A stretch of DNA of 64,000 nt from Asterias rubens (GCF_902459465.1 NC_047066.1:22137047-22201046), one strand, 5' to 3'. Shown: positions 44,057 to 56,444, counted from the first letter of the stretch. Notes: generated by a model not told the origin, from the sequence alone. Made by a program: numbers and translations.

Positions 44057-44242
44057 CTGTAAAGGGGAGGGGGCAGAGTTATAAGAGGTGATAGTAAATA
44101 TTTACGCTAAGCACAAGAGAAATTCAGTTAGATGCCATCGATCATCATAAGCTCAGATACTTCTAATTATTATAAACAAAAACTTCAATGAAACAGTTCT
44201 CAAAGATTTAAAGAAGAAACTATATTAAATACATAGTATACT

Positions 44243-44365
44243 CTGCTCGTTCTCCTGAAGACGAGCCGAGTTTACTGTTCGAAACGGAGACCAAACCAGC
44301 TCTTTTCAGAGACAACCCTCACTCAAAAGAGATTTACACATGGTTGTACCTGCAAGTTTACTATT
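44243..44365 (+). repeat. Interspersed repeat with hammerhead-like core, copy 2
   Basis: TTCTCCTGAAGACGAGC, ACTGTTCGAAACGGAGACC, then GGTTGTACCTGCAAGTTTAC. The CTGAAGA core, a GAGC/GTTC stem, GAAAC and TCTC/GAGA pairing are visible, again with one extra base after the core and a shortened stem III. Confidence 0.45.
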
Positions 44366-44466
44366 TATATATAGTTTCTTTTTATTTCTCTACAACCATG
44401 CAAAGCTTCAAACAATACTTATAAATTGCTTCGCGAATTCTCTGCACCGCTGGGGTAAATGCATAC

Positions 44467-44536
44467 CTGTAAGAACAGCATTGGTTCTTGTGATTCAGTG
44501 ATTTAGCTTGGTGTGTGACATCCTCGGCAGCAAAGA
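44467..44536 (-). CDS. Candidate coding exon, minus strand
   Basis: Acceptor GGATATTACAG before 44,536 and donor TTACAG|GTATGC after 44,467. 70 nt, open as FAAEDVTHQAKSLNHKNQCC..., ending in phase 2, which fits the next exon exactly. Upstream exons were not found; they may lie beyond the 30-bp minisatellite. Confidence 0.42.
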
Positions 44537-44589
44537 CTGTAATATCCCAGGGAGCTGAGGAAGGATTAATTTAAATGCTTCAGTGATTA

Positions 44590-44890
44590 GGATAATAATA
44601 ATAATAATAGTAATAATTTGGGGGCTAATCATCCTTACTCGCAGAACCAACGCACAATTCTCAACTTACATATGGCCCTGGCCGGGAATCGAACCGGGGT
44701 CACCTTGGTGAGAGGCGAGCGCTTTACGCACAAGCCAACCATGCCACCCAACATGAGCGTCAATATTGGTGTAAATAAGCACTGTACAGTGTCCGACAGT
44801 GAAACATGTCACCAAGTTCAGTGGTTAGACTGTAGTGCAGGATTTGAAAACCACGGTGATGGGTTCGAATCCCAGTATTGTCGTCTAAAT
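44590..44890. mobile_element. Two opposed tRNA-like SINE heads
   Basis: Minus strand, 44,675-44,752: GGTGGCATGGTTGGCTTGTG, GCGCTCGCCTCTCACC and B box GGTTCGATTCCC. Plus strand, 44,815-44,880: CAGTGGTTAGACTGTAGTGC and B box GGGTTCGAATCCC. They are two different tRNA-derived sequences facing each other; an (AAT)n run at 44,591 is the probable tail of the first. Confidence 0.6.
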
Positions 44891-45344
44891 ACTGGATCAC
44901 AATTTCTTGGTTTGTGCAATTCATACTCATAGAGGTTAAACCAATGTTTGTATGAGAGAGATTTGCTGTTACCAGCTTGGTGTTTATATCCCCTTGTGGG
45001 AGTTTGCCGAGTTCCCTTTCTGGGATGATCATCTAAACAAACAAACTATGCCAAATCCATGCAAGACGATGTCCATTTAAGATATAAATTTTATCAATAA
45101 CTGTTCTTTGTTTAAATTTAAGTATAATTTTTGTAATGCACCTGACCTTCACTGTGTTATATCCCCACTGTAGATTACTAATCAGTTCATTATTTCTGGA
45201 GCCGCAATTCAGTCGGTGACAAATATAAACAGTGAGGGAGCCGTTCCCCTTCTCTTTTCATTCCATTGAGAGTGGAAAGGACCTCAATTTTAGCTGCTTC
45301 CTGCAAATTGTCTGATAAAGTTATATCTTTATATCCCTAGAAAT

Positions 45345-45668
45345 AATATTAATACTAGGTTCTTATAGAGCGCTTTATCACACCCCAAAGCTGTTAATAT
45401 TTTGTCCTGCAAGGTATGTGGAGCTACGTTTTGAAGTTTTATATGCTCCTGATCAAACCAGAATCAGCGGGGCAAAGCCCTTCTCTTTTGCGACAAGTGC
45501 GTTGGGTTCTCTTAGTGCGTTACACAACACATGGGACCAACAGCCTTGCAGTCCAATCGGAAGGACAAAGCATCACAGGTGTCGCGACTGGGACTAGAAA
45601 CCACACTTTGCTGATCAGGAACGCCAGCGTTTGAGTCCGTTGCTCTTAACCGCTAGGCCACGCCACTC
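45345..45668 (-). mobile_element. tRNA-derived SINE, rearranged copy
   Basis: AATAATATTAATACTAGGTT, TAGAGCGCTTTATCACACC, GTTACACAACACATGGGACC and, at the right end on the minus strand, GTGGCCTAGCGGTTAAGAGC. Abuts the start of the 30-bp minisatellite. Confidence 0.65.
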
Positions 45669-45689
45669 CACAACCATCACCACTATCGC

Positions 45690-48600
45690 AGAGATGTCTT
45701 GCATCTTCTTTAGACTTGGAGGGGTGTCTTGCATCTTCTTTGGACTTGGAGGGTTGCTTGCATCTTCTTTGGACGTGGAGGGATGTCTTGCATCTTCTTT
45801 GGACTTGGAGGGATGTCTTGAATCTTCTTTGGACTTGGAGAGTCGCTTACATCTTTTTAGGTCTTGGAGGGATGTCTTAGATATTCTTTGGACTTTGAGG
45901 GATGTCTTACATCTTCTTTAGACTTGGAGGGATGTCTTACATCTTCTTAAGACTTGGAGGGATATGTCTATCTTCTTTGGACTTGGAGGATGTATTACAT
46001 CTTCTTTGGACTTGGAGGGATGTCTTGAATCTTCTTTGGACTTGGAGGGATGTCTTACATCTTCTTTGGACTTGGAGGGATGTCTTACATCTTCTTTAGA
46101 CTTTGAGGGATGCCTTACATCTTCTTTGGACTTGGAGGGATGTCTGGTATCTTCTTTGGACTTTGAGGGTTGTCGCTAATCTTCTTTGCACTTGGAGGGA
46201 TGTCTTACATCCTCTTTGGACTTGGAGGGAAGTCTTACATCTTCCTTGGACTTGAAGGGATCTGTCTTGCATCTTGTTAGGACTTGGAGGGATGTATTAC
46301 ATCTTATTTGGACTTGGAGGGATGTCTTGCATCTTCTTTGGACTTGGAGGGATGTTCTACATATTATGTGGACTTGGATGGATGTCTTGCATCTTCTTTA
46401 GACTTGGAGGGGTGTCTTACATCTTCCTTGGACTTGGAGGGATGTCCTGCATCTTCTTCGGACTTGAAGAGTTGTCTTACATCTTTTGGGATCTTGGAGA
46501 AATGTCTTGCATCTTCTTTGGACTCGGAGAGTCGCCTACATCTTTTTAGGTCTTGGAGGGATGTTCTACATATTATGTGGACTTGGATGGATGTCTTGAA
46601 TCTTCTTTATACTCGGAGGGATGTCTTGCATCTTCTTTGGACTTGGAGGAATGTCCTACATCTTCTTTGGACTTGGAGAGTTGTCTTACATCTTCTTCTT
46701 TTTTGGAGGGATGTCTTGCATCTTCTTTACACTTGGAGGGATGTTTTGTATCTTCTTTGGACTTGGTGGGATGTCTTGCATCTTCTTTGGACTTTGAGGG
46801 TTGTCTTGCATTGGCTTTGGACTTGAAGGGATGTCTTACATCTTCTTTTGAAAAGGAGGGATGTCTTGCATCTTCTTTGGACTTGGAGGAGTGTCCTGCA
46901 TCTTCTTTGGGCTCGGAGAGTCGCTTACATCTTTTTAGGTCTTGGAGGGATGTCTTGTCTTGAATCTTCTTTATACTTGGAGGGATGTCTTGCATCTTCT
47001 TTGGACTTGGAGGGATGTCTTGCATCTTCTTTGGACTTGGAGGGATGTCTTGGATCTTCTTTGGACTTGGAGGAATGTCCTACATCTTCTTTGGACTTGG
47101 AGAGCTGTCTTACATCTTCTTTTTTGAAGGGATGTCTTGCATCTTCTTTATACTTGGAGGGATGTCTTGTATCTTCCTTGGACTTGGAGGGGATGTCTTG
47201 CATCTTCTTTGGACTTTGAGGGTTGTCTTGCATTGGCTTTGGACTTGAAGGGATGTCTTACATCTTCTTTTGAAAAGGAGGGATGTCTTGCATCTTCTTT
47301 GGACTTGGAGGAGTGTCCTGCATCTTCTTTGGGCTCGGAGAGTCACTTACATCTTTTTAGGTCTTGGAGGGATGTGTTGTCTTGAATCTTCTTTATACTT
47401 GGAGGGATGTCTTGCATCTTCTTTGAACTTGGAGGGATGTCTTGGATCTTCTTTGGACTTGGAGGAATGTCCTACATCTTCTTTGGACTTGGAGGAATGT
47501 CCTACACCTTCTTTTTTGAAGGGATGTCTTGCATCTTCTTTATACTTGGAGGGATGTCTTGTATCTTCTTTGGACTTGGAGGGATGTCTTGCATCTTCTT
47601 TGGACTTTGAGGGTTGTCTTGCATTGGCTTTGGACTTGAAGGGATGTCTTACATCTTCTTTGGAAAAGGAGGGATGTCTTGCATCTTCTTTGAACCTCGA
47701 AGGATGTCCTGCATCTTCTTTAAGACTTGGAGGGATGTCTTTCATCTTCTTTGGACTTGGAGGGATGTCTTGCATCTTCTTTGGACTTGATGGCTGTCTT
47801 GCACCCTCTTGGACTTGGAGGGTCGCTTGCATCTTCTTTGGACTAGAAGAGATGTCTTGCATCTCCTTTGGACTTGGGAGGGATGTCTTGCATCTTATTG
47901 GACTAGGAGGACGTCTTACTTCTTCTTTGGACGTGGAGGGATGTCTTGCATTATCTTTGACTTTGGAGGGATGTCTTGCATCTTCGTTATACTTGGAGGG
48001 GTGTCTTGTATCTACTTTGGACTTGAAGGGATGTCTTACTCTTGCATCTTCTTTGATTTGGAGGGATGTCTTCCATACTCATTGGAGTGGAGGGAAGTCT
48101 TACATCTTCTTTTGACTAGGAGGGATGTCTTGCATCTTCTTTGGACTTGGAGAGTCGCTTACATCTTTTTAGGTCTTGGAGGATGTCTTGCATCTTCTTT
48201 GGACTTGAAGGGATGTTTTACATCTTCTTTGTGAATGGAGGGATCTCTTTCATCTTCTTTGAACTTGAAGGATGTCTTGCATCTTCTTTGGACTTGGAGG
48301 GATATCCTACATGTACCTTATCTGGACTTGGAGGGTTGTCTTACATTTTTCTTTGAACTTGGAGGAATGTCTTCCTTTTTCTTTGAACTTGGAGGGATAT
48401 CTTGCTTCTTCTTTGGACTTGGAGGGACGTCTTGCAATTTATTTGGCCTTGGAGGGATGTCTTGCATCTTCTTTGGACTTGGAGGGATGTCCTGCATCTT
48501 CTTTGGACTTGGAGGGATGTCTTGTATCTTCTTTGGACTGGGAGGATGTCTTACTTCTTTTTTAAAAACTTGGAGCGATGTCTTGCATCTTCTTTGGACT

Positions 48601-49795
48601 TGGAGGGATGTCTTACTTTTTCTTTGAACTTGGAGGGATGTCTTGCATCTTCTTTGGACTTGGAGGGATGTCTTGCATCTTCGTTATACTTGGAGGGGTG
48701 TCTTGTATCTACTTTGGACTTGGAGGGATGTCTTACTCTTGCATCTTCTTTGATTTGGAGGGATGTCTTCCATACTCATTGGAGTGGAGGGAAGTCTTAC
48801 ATCTTCTTTTGACTAGGAGGGATGTCTTGCATCTTCTTTGGACTTGGAGAGTCGCTTACATCTTTTTAGGTCTTGGAGGATGTCTTGCATCTTCTTTGGA
48901 CTTGAAGGGATGTCTTACATCTTCTTTGTGAATGGAGGGATCTCTTTCATCTTCTTTGAACTTGAAGGATGTCTTGCATCTTCTTTGGACTTGGAGGGAT
49001 ATCCTACATGTACCTTATCTGGACTTGGAGGGTTGTCTTACATTTTTCTTTGAACTTGGAGGAATGTCTTCCTTTTTCTTTGAACTTGGAGGGATATCTT
49101 GCTTCTTCTTTGGACTTGGAGGGATGTCTTGCATTTTATTTGGCCTTGGAGGGATGTCTTGCATCTTCTTTGGACTTGGAGGGATGTCCTGCATCTTCTT
49201 TGGACTTGGAGGGATGTCCTGCATCTTCTTTGGACTTGGAGGGATGTCTTGCATCTTCTTTGGACTTGGAGGGACGTCTTGCATCTTCTTTGGACTGGGA
49301 GGATGTCTTACTTCTTTTTTAAAAACTTGGAGCGATGTCTTGCATCTTCTTTGGACTTGGAGGGATGTCTTACTTTTTCTTTGAACTTGGGAGATATGTT
49401 GCTTCTTCTTTGAACTTGGAGGGATGTCTTGCATTTTCTTTGGACTTGGAGGGACGTCTTGCATCATCTTTGGACTTGGAGGAATGTCCTGCATCTTCTT
49501 TGGACTTGGAGGGACGTCTTGCATCTTCTTTGGACTTGGAGGGATGTCCTGCATCTTCTTTGGACTTGGAGGGATGTCCTGCATCTTCTTGGACTTGGAG
49601 GGATGTCCTGCATTTTCTTTGGACTTGGAGGGACGTCTTGCATCTTCTTTGGACTTGGAGGGATGTCTTGCATCTTCTTTATACTTGGAGGGATGTCCTG
49701 CAACTTCTTTGGACTTGGAGGGATGTCCTGCATCTTCTTTGGACTTGGAGGGATGTCTTGTATCTTCTTTGGACTTGGAGGGATGTCCTGCATTT
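45690..49795. repeat. 30-bp minisatellite, about 137 units
   Basis: Tandem units GGATGTCTTGCATCTTCTTT plus GGACTTGGAG. The 10-codon period leaves three plus frames (MSCIFFGLGG, CLASSLDLEG, DVLHLLWTWR) and three minus frames (PPSPKKMQDI, SKSKEDARHP, RRCKTSLQVQ) open for long stretches; no gene is implied. Marker variants such as GAGAGTCGCTTACATCTTTT recur at about 45,837, 46,528, 46,917, 47,338 (as TCACTT), 48,151 and 48,848. Confidence 0.95.
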
Positions 49796-50240
49796 TATTT
49801 AAACTTTCATTCTATCTTTCTTCTAAGTAGTGGGGTGAGACTTGTACTATTGTGGTATAACTGGTTGTAGTATATTCTGACTGCTCTGCTGGTTGTAGTG
49901 ATGTTTGGCATCTTCTTCTACTAGTTCTACGTATTCTTCTATTTTGTAGCTAGATGATGCTTGGCATACATGTATTCTGCTTGTTATAGTGATGTTTAGC
50001 ATCTTCTGCTAGATAGTGGAGTATGGAATCTCTGATAGTTGTAAAATTGGGCATCTTCTACTGGTTGTTTTCTGCGCAGTGGAAGCAACCTCTATCAATC
50101 TCTGCTGAATCTTCATTTATAGGGCCAAATTCCTAAGTGTTGAGCTTGAGATTTTTCAGGCAGTTTTCAGCCTGAGGTTTGTGTCGAGTTGGAGCAATGT
50201 CTGGTGCCTTTTGATAAGTTAGAGCGAGTCTGGCTTAATG
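49796..50240 (+). repeat. Decayed right edge of the 30-bp minisatellite
   Basis: After the last regular unit, diverged echoes continue: TGATGTTTGGCATCTTCTTC near 49,900, GATGATGCTTGGCATA near 49,955, GTGATGTTTAGCATCTTCTG near 49,990 and TTGGGCATCTTCTACTGG near 50,047. Spacing is irregular. Confidence 0.55.
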
Positions 50241-51960
50241 GTTCAAGTTTGTCTTATCAGTAGATAACAAGAACATGTCTGGTAACTTGGTAAAAAGAAC
50301 TTTTTTTAACTATTGATGTTTCTGAAATCTAAGAATAATAGCGGTGATACAAAGAATCAAAGTTCTCTTTAATTCAATTGGATTTAAACCCAATTGTTGT
50401 TTCCAAATTGTGATGAAAAGCTAAGCAGACTAAACATGCAATGAGAAACATGTAATTAATTCAATAAAATGGAAGAAAAAAATCATAATAGAGCATTTTA
50501 TTCAAGAGTAAAAAGTAGTCACCAAAATAACTGAGAGTAATCAACATCAATTGGTCATACAAAAGGTTAAAATATGTCAAATAAAGGTATAAAAATAAGT
50601 GAATACTTGGAAATTGCAGAGGGGTGTATGATGTACATTATTTTGTTACATTACTATCAACAATCTTTAAACATTCTGAAACCTATAAAGACCAGGAGGA
50701 TAATTATGGAAAAGGTGGAAGGGAAAATTGACTTTGCTGCAAGAGTAGTTTTTGAAAACTGTTCTTTACAATTGTTTGTATTTAGGGTTAAGTTCAAGAA
50801 AACAAATGTGCCTTCAGTTTAAACAGTGAATTCATAGTTCAAGATTGAAGAAAATGTTTTAAAATTGCTTGTGTACACACATCAAATTAGGGTATTTTTT
50901 TAAAATCACGCAGTTTTAAACAAGCAAAAAGTGTGTGCGTGAACAAGTACGACTTTACTCCTCTGGAGGGATGTACCTATTGGAAGATAGATAGATAGTA
51001 TTTATTCAAACTTCATGGCTTTGGCAAGGATTTAATTTCATTGTATCATAGGGAAGTACAAGGAGTTTTTTTTTATAATGCCGAAGACTACAACTTACAA
51101 GTACATCAAATTAACTCACCCCTTTTACAGCTTCATTTGTACCAATCTAAGCCTCTGAACGCACAGGTGAGCTTCCATGGAGACAAACCTGGCCTTCTGT
51201 GTGGCTTTTGAAGGTTTATGCTCAATCAGTCATCAGAGAGATTCATGAGAAAATGGGAAAAGAAAAACGGTCATGTATGTCTTCACTGTTTTCATTCACA
51301 TACATCGGAACTCAATTTGTTGCCAAGTTTAGCTGGGTTTTATCCGAAACTTTTCAATAAAAAACACATGTTTATAGTCTGTATCAAACTACACTACGTT
51401 TGCACATGCATAGGAACTTTTATCTTTTATTTTTTGTATGGCAATGTATAGTATTAATGAGAAATTGCAAATGATACTTGCATCTGTTGTGTCTATATGT
51501 GAAAACGGATAATCTTCCGGACGTCGCCACCAATTTATCCGCCGTTAATTAACTCCAAAACCACTGAATTTTTTTCTTACCTGAGAAGAAGGGTTACCGC
51601 ATACATAATTAATTAACAGTTTGTAAACAAAGGTCAAAATTGGGCCGTTTTTGACTCCCAGTGACATCGAACTCCGCCATGTTTATGCTGTTTGTGTGTG
51701 TGAGTGCGAGGACGTAAAATTTTTCCGTGAAAACACATGACGAGTGCATAGCCAAATTTTGACACTATTTATCCCCCAAATTCCCGACATTACAACTTAA
51801 TTAAAGGCTTTCTATAGTGAACAAAAGTTTGCACTTCCAAAATATATATAAATGACTTTATAATTACCTTTAGGAACAGGTTTACTTTCTGTCTAAATCT
51901 TGAAGAAATTTGTACTCTCCGCCATGTGTGTGCCTCACTCTGTGCAAACGATGATGGCGC
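50240..51960. other. Intergenic DNA, no gene seen
   Basis: AT-rich, with a GATA run at 50,988-51,000. The segment 51,500-51,960 contains two minus-strand ACATGGCGGAG words (near 51,680 and 51,925) in good translation-start context followed by short frames that soon stop, so it may be the 5' end of a minus-strand transcript, but no gene can be assigned. Confidence 0.35.
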
Positions 51961-51984
51961 TATAACATTTTAACGGTGCAGAGG

Positions 51985-52115
51985 TCCGATATTAGGCCGT
52001 GTCCGAAACGGCGACTTCGGCTACAGAGCTACGTCTAGATCAGCGCGTCTACCAGTGTTAAAGAATAGGCAGACGCGCGCGATCTAGCCGGCCGTAGCTG
52101 GACATGTCTTAAATC
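51985..52115. mobile_element. Probable CpG-rich MITE
   Basis: GGCCGTGTCCGAAACGGCG at the left, AGCTACGTCTAGATCAGCGCG and AGACGCGCGCGATCTAGCC as imperfect inverted arms, GCCGTAGCTGGACATG at the right. Confidence 0.4.
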
Positions 52116-52119
52116 AATT

Positions 52120-55100
52120 CGAAAAGAGAATCCTAAATAAAGTTAGGAGATTTTTTGTTAAGTATGGCAATTTTATCCTGCAGAAAAAAAAAATTGTCCA
52201 CCTGGCGCAATTATTTTTTTTTTCATCAAAAATGCCACTGTCGTGGTGCTTTTCAATGGGGACATTTTTTGTTCTAATAGATTAAAAAAAAAAGGAATCC
52301 TAAAAGAAGAATCTGAATATTTTTTGAAGAGGGTAATTTTATACTACAGAAGAGAAAATATTATTTACAAAGAATAAAACTTTTTTTTGTAAATAATAGT
52401 GAAAGTGTAGCCTCTATAGAATTCTCAATGCAATCTTAAGAAAGCAAACAAAACAGAAAAAGCCACAAAATCAACCAGCGCATAAAAAAAAGCCGCATAC
52501 TATTTTATTTCGGTTGTTTAAAAACATCAGGGTTTTTCAGAAATAGGGTTTGTAGAAATAAAATAAAGCAGTCACCGAACGGTTTAAATCATGCATGTTC
52601 AGACCCTAACAGTAAATCTACATGCCATGCCAAACATGCACTACTAGGCTTTTTGTAAATCGCTGCATATTTAATGAGCGTTTCAAATTCCGCTGGCCGA
52701 TCGCGCGCCCTGTCCTATTTTTAGACTAATAAGCTGGCTGGCCACGTGCTGCGTCCCCCCCCCCCCCCCCCCCCCAATGCTTTTCAAGAAAAGAGCAGGG
52801 CACACTCACTGGACGGTCGAGTGTTGTTTATGGTTCTGTGACCTTTCGTGTCACAAATTTGTTGTTTGTTAGTTCGACGAGCGTCCGTTAGTTAAATGCC
52901 AAGCAGAATAGTCTTAAATTCTTAATGAAATTTGCCACGCCAAAGTGACCGTTGTGTATGTTTTTTTCTTTTCAATATGAAACAATAATTTTCACGCCTT
53001 ATTTAAAATAAACAAATTCCAGTGAACCAATAAAAACATTATTATCAACTAATTGTACAGTCACACTGAAAGCATATGGGAAATGTCAGCAAATTATTGC
53101 TTGACCAAACTAGCCGATTGGGGCAAGTCCTGAGCCTAAAGTACAGAAAAGTATTGCTGTAACAGAAACAGTTTACCAGCAAAAGTTGTAATAGGTTAAC
53201 GTTGTTATGACTGGTGCCGGCTCAATCCTTTATGTTTTGCTCAGCAAATTGATAAACAGTGTGAACTTTGGCCATGTACAGAAAGTTTATATAGCGCCGC
53301 GTAGCAGCCTATACGAACTTCGCTGTGTAATAGACGCACATGTATGCATGTAGTTTCAAGCAGGCCGCGGAAAAACACAATAATAATTTTTGTTTTGACC
53401 AAAAGTGCTTAATTGCTCACTGTTTTGTGCATAGCTAGCTATCATCAACACACACCGAATACATAGTGGTTAGATATCATGTTGTTGTCTATTGGGTTTA
53501 AACTGGCTAGAACCAGTTTGAGCATGAGCCGTTGAAAAAAAAAACGGCTGCAAGTTCAAAACGTCTGCATGTTCAAACACGTCTCGACACTGTGGTGCTC
53601 CGTAATCTAGCACCAGTCTAACGGAATAGCGCCACCAACCTGGGAAATTCACGTGTACAGCGACCAAAGAAAAGGTAAGTGACAATTTTTTTGCTTCAGT
53701 TTTTAAAGGGAAAATTTGCTCATTTGAGGACATATCACCGTGAAATTAATGAGTTCTAGAATAGCGCAGGAGTTGTAGAATACGTTAGAGGTAAAATGAG
53801 GCACTGTTTGGTTACATTTCGTCGGCAAATGAGGTGGTTCGTTTTCATGTCTGTTTAGCTCGGGTGGAAAAATGTCTGTATCCTGCCACCACTTTTTCGT
53901 TATTCGTTATGAAATACTTTACTTAAATGAGACTCATTCCTGTTGGTTAAAATTGTTGTTGGAAAAGTTTCCGTGTGGTGCCACCACTTTCTCATTCTAT
54001 ATGAAATAAGATATCTAATTTACCTCAATGAGATTATCCCTTTTGGTAAAAATAAGTGAAAAAGTGGTGGCGCCATACAGAAAGTTATCTAAATTGTTAA
54101 ATGAGTTTCCAAAGAGTGGCAAGATTAGGACACGGAAAGTTTTCCTCCAGGGTACCCTTTCCTTTGCTTATTAAATTCATATCAACAATGACAGTGTTGT
54201 GCAGTTGGGAGTTTAATGTAAAACAATGCAGTGCCCATTATAGGCGGTCGTCACAGTTTTTAAAAGCTTACAATTATTATAACAGCCGAAGTTACTTGTA
54301 CAGATTAAAATTTATAGTTAACATTTTTTTGACTACTTTTGGTGAAATCCAAATAGGGTCCCTTCAATCTGATTTTACACAAAACGTTGCATCTGATAGT
54401 GTATATCGAGCATGTTATATTGGTATGTAATGTGGTTGTGAAAACATCAGACACTGCAAATGATCAATATGTTCTACGTTAATTATTACTTTACCGTGGA
54501 TTAACATTGTCTCAGACAGCGGACATTTCTGAGCATGGCATTTAACATGTTTACTCTATTATGTAAACAGTGACAAATGTTTTTTTTTTTTCAGTAGAAC
54601 TAGAAGCATTAGGCAGTGTCTTCAATTGTTGTTCGAGATTTCTTTAGACACTAACACAAATTCTAAAGATGCTAAGACAAACAACTTGCCCAATAAATGA
54701 ACAAATAATTATTATTTCTTGTTTTTGTAAACATGGACAAAAACTGGATTTTATATTGACGTTTGGTTACTCTTTTTGCTCCTCAAAGTGCCCCAAAAGA
54801 AAATTCAACTATAAAGTGTTGCACCAATCCCAGGTTTTGACACCCCTGGATTTTCTGGTGTTTTCATTTAGACAACCTCCTGTTACCTTATGTTTCTGGC
54901 CCTGGTTTATGGCTTTTGTTTCAGGATTCAAGAAACAACTGGATTGATGTACCAATTTTCCAGCTAAGCTACAACTGATTATCAGAGTTCTAACAGGCTG
55001 CCTCATTGGAAGGATGACCAATAACACCAAGATGTTCTCAGCATGGAGTGTTTCTTATGTACCAGCCATGAGACATTACAATGGACGTGTGAGTATAATA

Positions 55101-55120
55101 CAGAGTTGTTCAGAAACAAT
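52120..55120. other. Intergenic DNA, no gene seen
   Basis: Mostly single-copy. A run of about 20 C lies near 52,757. TGCCACCACTTT words occur in both orientations at 53,894-54,075 (CCACCACTTTTTC, CCACCACTTTCTC, AAAGTGGTGGCGCC), suggesting a small inverted-repeat element. A splice-like segment TTTCAG|GATTCAAG to GGACGT|GTGAGT (about 54,932-55,090) has stops in all frames. Confidence 0.45.
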
Positions 55121-55510
55121 AAAGGAACACGTTGCCTTGGATCGGGTCGAGTTGGTCTTTGAAAAGCATTTGTAACCGTTTGTTATAAAATGCACAATGG
55201 TTAAAAAGATGATTTAAAAGTAGAATACAATGATCCACACAAGTTTGCCTCGAAATTACGTGGTTTTTTCTTTTACTTTGCGAACTAACATGGTTGGCCA
55301 TTAATGGGAGTCAAAAATGTGACTCCCATAAATGGCCGACCATGTTAGTCGACGAGGTAAAAGGACAACCACGCAATTTTGAGTGATACTTGTGAGGATC
55401 ATTATATTCTGCTTTTAAAATACCTTTCTAATCATATGCATTTTATAACAAACTGTTACAAACGCTTTTCAAAGACCAAGCTTTTCCTATCCAAGGCAAC
55501 GTGTTCCTTT
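55121..55510. mobile_element. 390-bp palindromic element
   Basis: Left end AAAGGAACACGTTGCCTTGG, right end CCAAGGCAACGTGTTCCTTT; arms of about 195 bp pair with few interruptions (CTTTGAAAAGCATTTGTAAC / GTTACAAACGCTTTTCAAAG), meeting at GGGAGTCAAAAATGTGACTCCC near 55,306-55,327. Flanks are TA-rich but the target duplication is ambiguous. Confidence 0.85.
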
Positions 55511-56129
55511 AATATATTCAAGCATCTAGTGCTTCACTCAGTTGTACAAAGGTCGGATGAGCATCCGATCTGGACAACTGTGTCAAAATAAACACAGAAA
55601 GCTATAAAACATTTTACTGAGCTCTTGGTGCCACCCACCTGCAAAAATTCCAGTTACACCACTGGGTTTTAGTATGAATTATCACTGAAATAGTTTGAGG
55701 AATTTCCCAAGTGAAAACATTTAAAACATTGATGTTTGTTTTAAGCCTGTGAGATTACCTGGGTATACCCAAATACCCAACCATCTAGTCCGGGATGTGG
55801 GTACTAAGGAGTACCCAGTTCAATTTTGGGGATTCCATTACCCACAGAAAGTCTCCATGGCAGCCCAAATTAGGCTACAGCTCAATGAAACAGTCCATCT
55901 GCATAAAAAAATACCGAATACATTTTGGTTTTACACACGCGATAGTCATGACCTCTGCATTCTGGTCTAGATAATGATATTAACTAGACAAGTTTAAAAA
56001 TGTTTCTCTCTGGGAAAATATCTGGATCTCCAATCTCCTAAGGACTATGGGAGATCTTCATAGCAGCATACAAGACAATCCTCCATTGTAGTGAAAATTG
56101 GACCCTCCCTAAGTCATTGGTCAAGTCTC

Positions 56130-56402
56130 TTTATTAATACTACCCTCTGATGCTTTGGATGGCCTTCAACATCAACTGGACGCAGAAAGTGCCCTATGAG
56201 CAACTCTATTTTCCACCTCCCCGAGTTGACAAACAAGATAGCAGGAAGACTTGCAGGGCACTGTCTTCGGCATCTTGAGTCACCAGCAAGCAAACTTATT
56301 ATCTGAAAACCAACCCATAGGAAGATGAACTTCGGGCGTCCTTCTAAAACCATGGTCAAGACCCTAATGGAGGACAGTGACACCAAGATTGCTGATGAGT
56401 GA
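56130..56402 (+). pseudogene. Non-LTR retrotransposon ORF2 C-terminal fragment
   Basis: Frames give MAFNINWTQKVPYEQLYFP and, after a frameshift, FHLPELTNKIAGRLAGHCLR, LESPASKLII-stop-KPTHR, KMNFGRPSKTMVKTLMEDSD, ending in TGA at 56,400-56,402. This is the zinc-knuckle-side tail typical of LINE ORF2 (RLAGHC.RH, GRP..T). One internal TGA replaces an expected Trp. Confidence 0.75.
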
Positions 56403-56444
56403 TGAAGTCAAGACACTAATGATGGAATGGGACATGTGTAGGCT

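Noticed and set aside
45631..49870. Many overlapping frames in the 30-bp array (MSCIFFGLGG-like, PPSPKKMQDI-like)
   Set aside because: Same reason: 30-bp units keep up to all six frames open. Frame shifts at indels and lack of unique sequence argue against a gene.
54101..54430. 109-codon plus-strand frame
   Set aside because: No recognisable motif, no splice or promoter signals, composition not distinctive; kept as intergenic.
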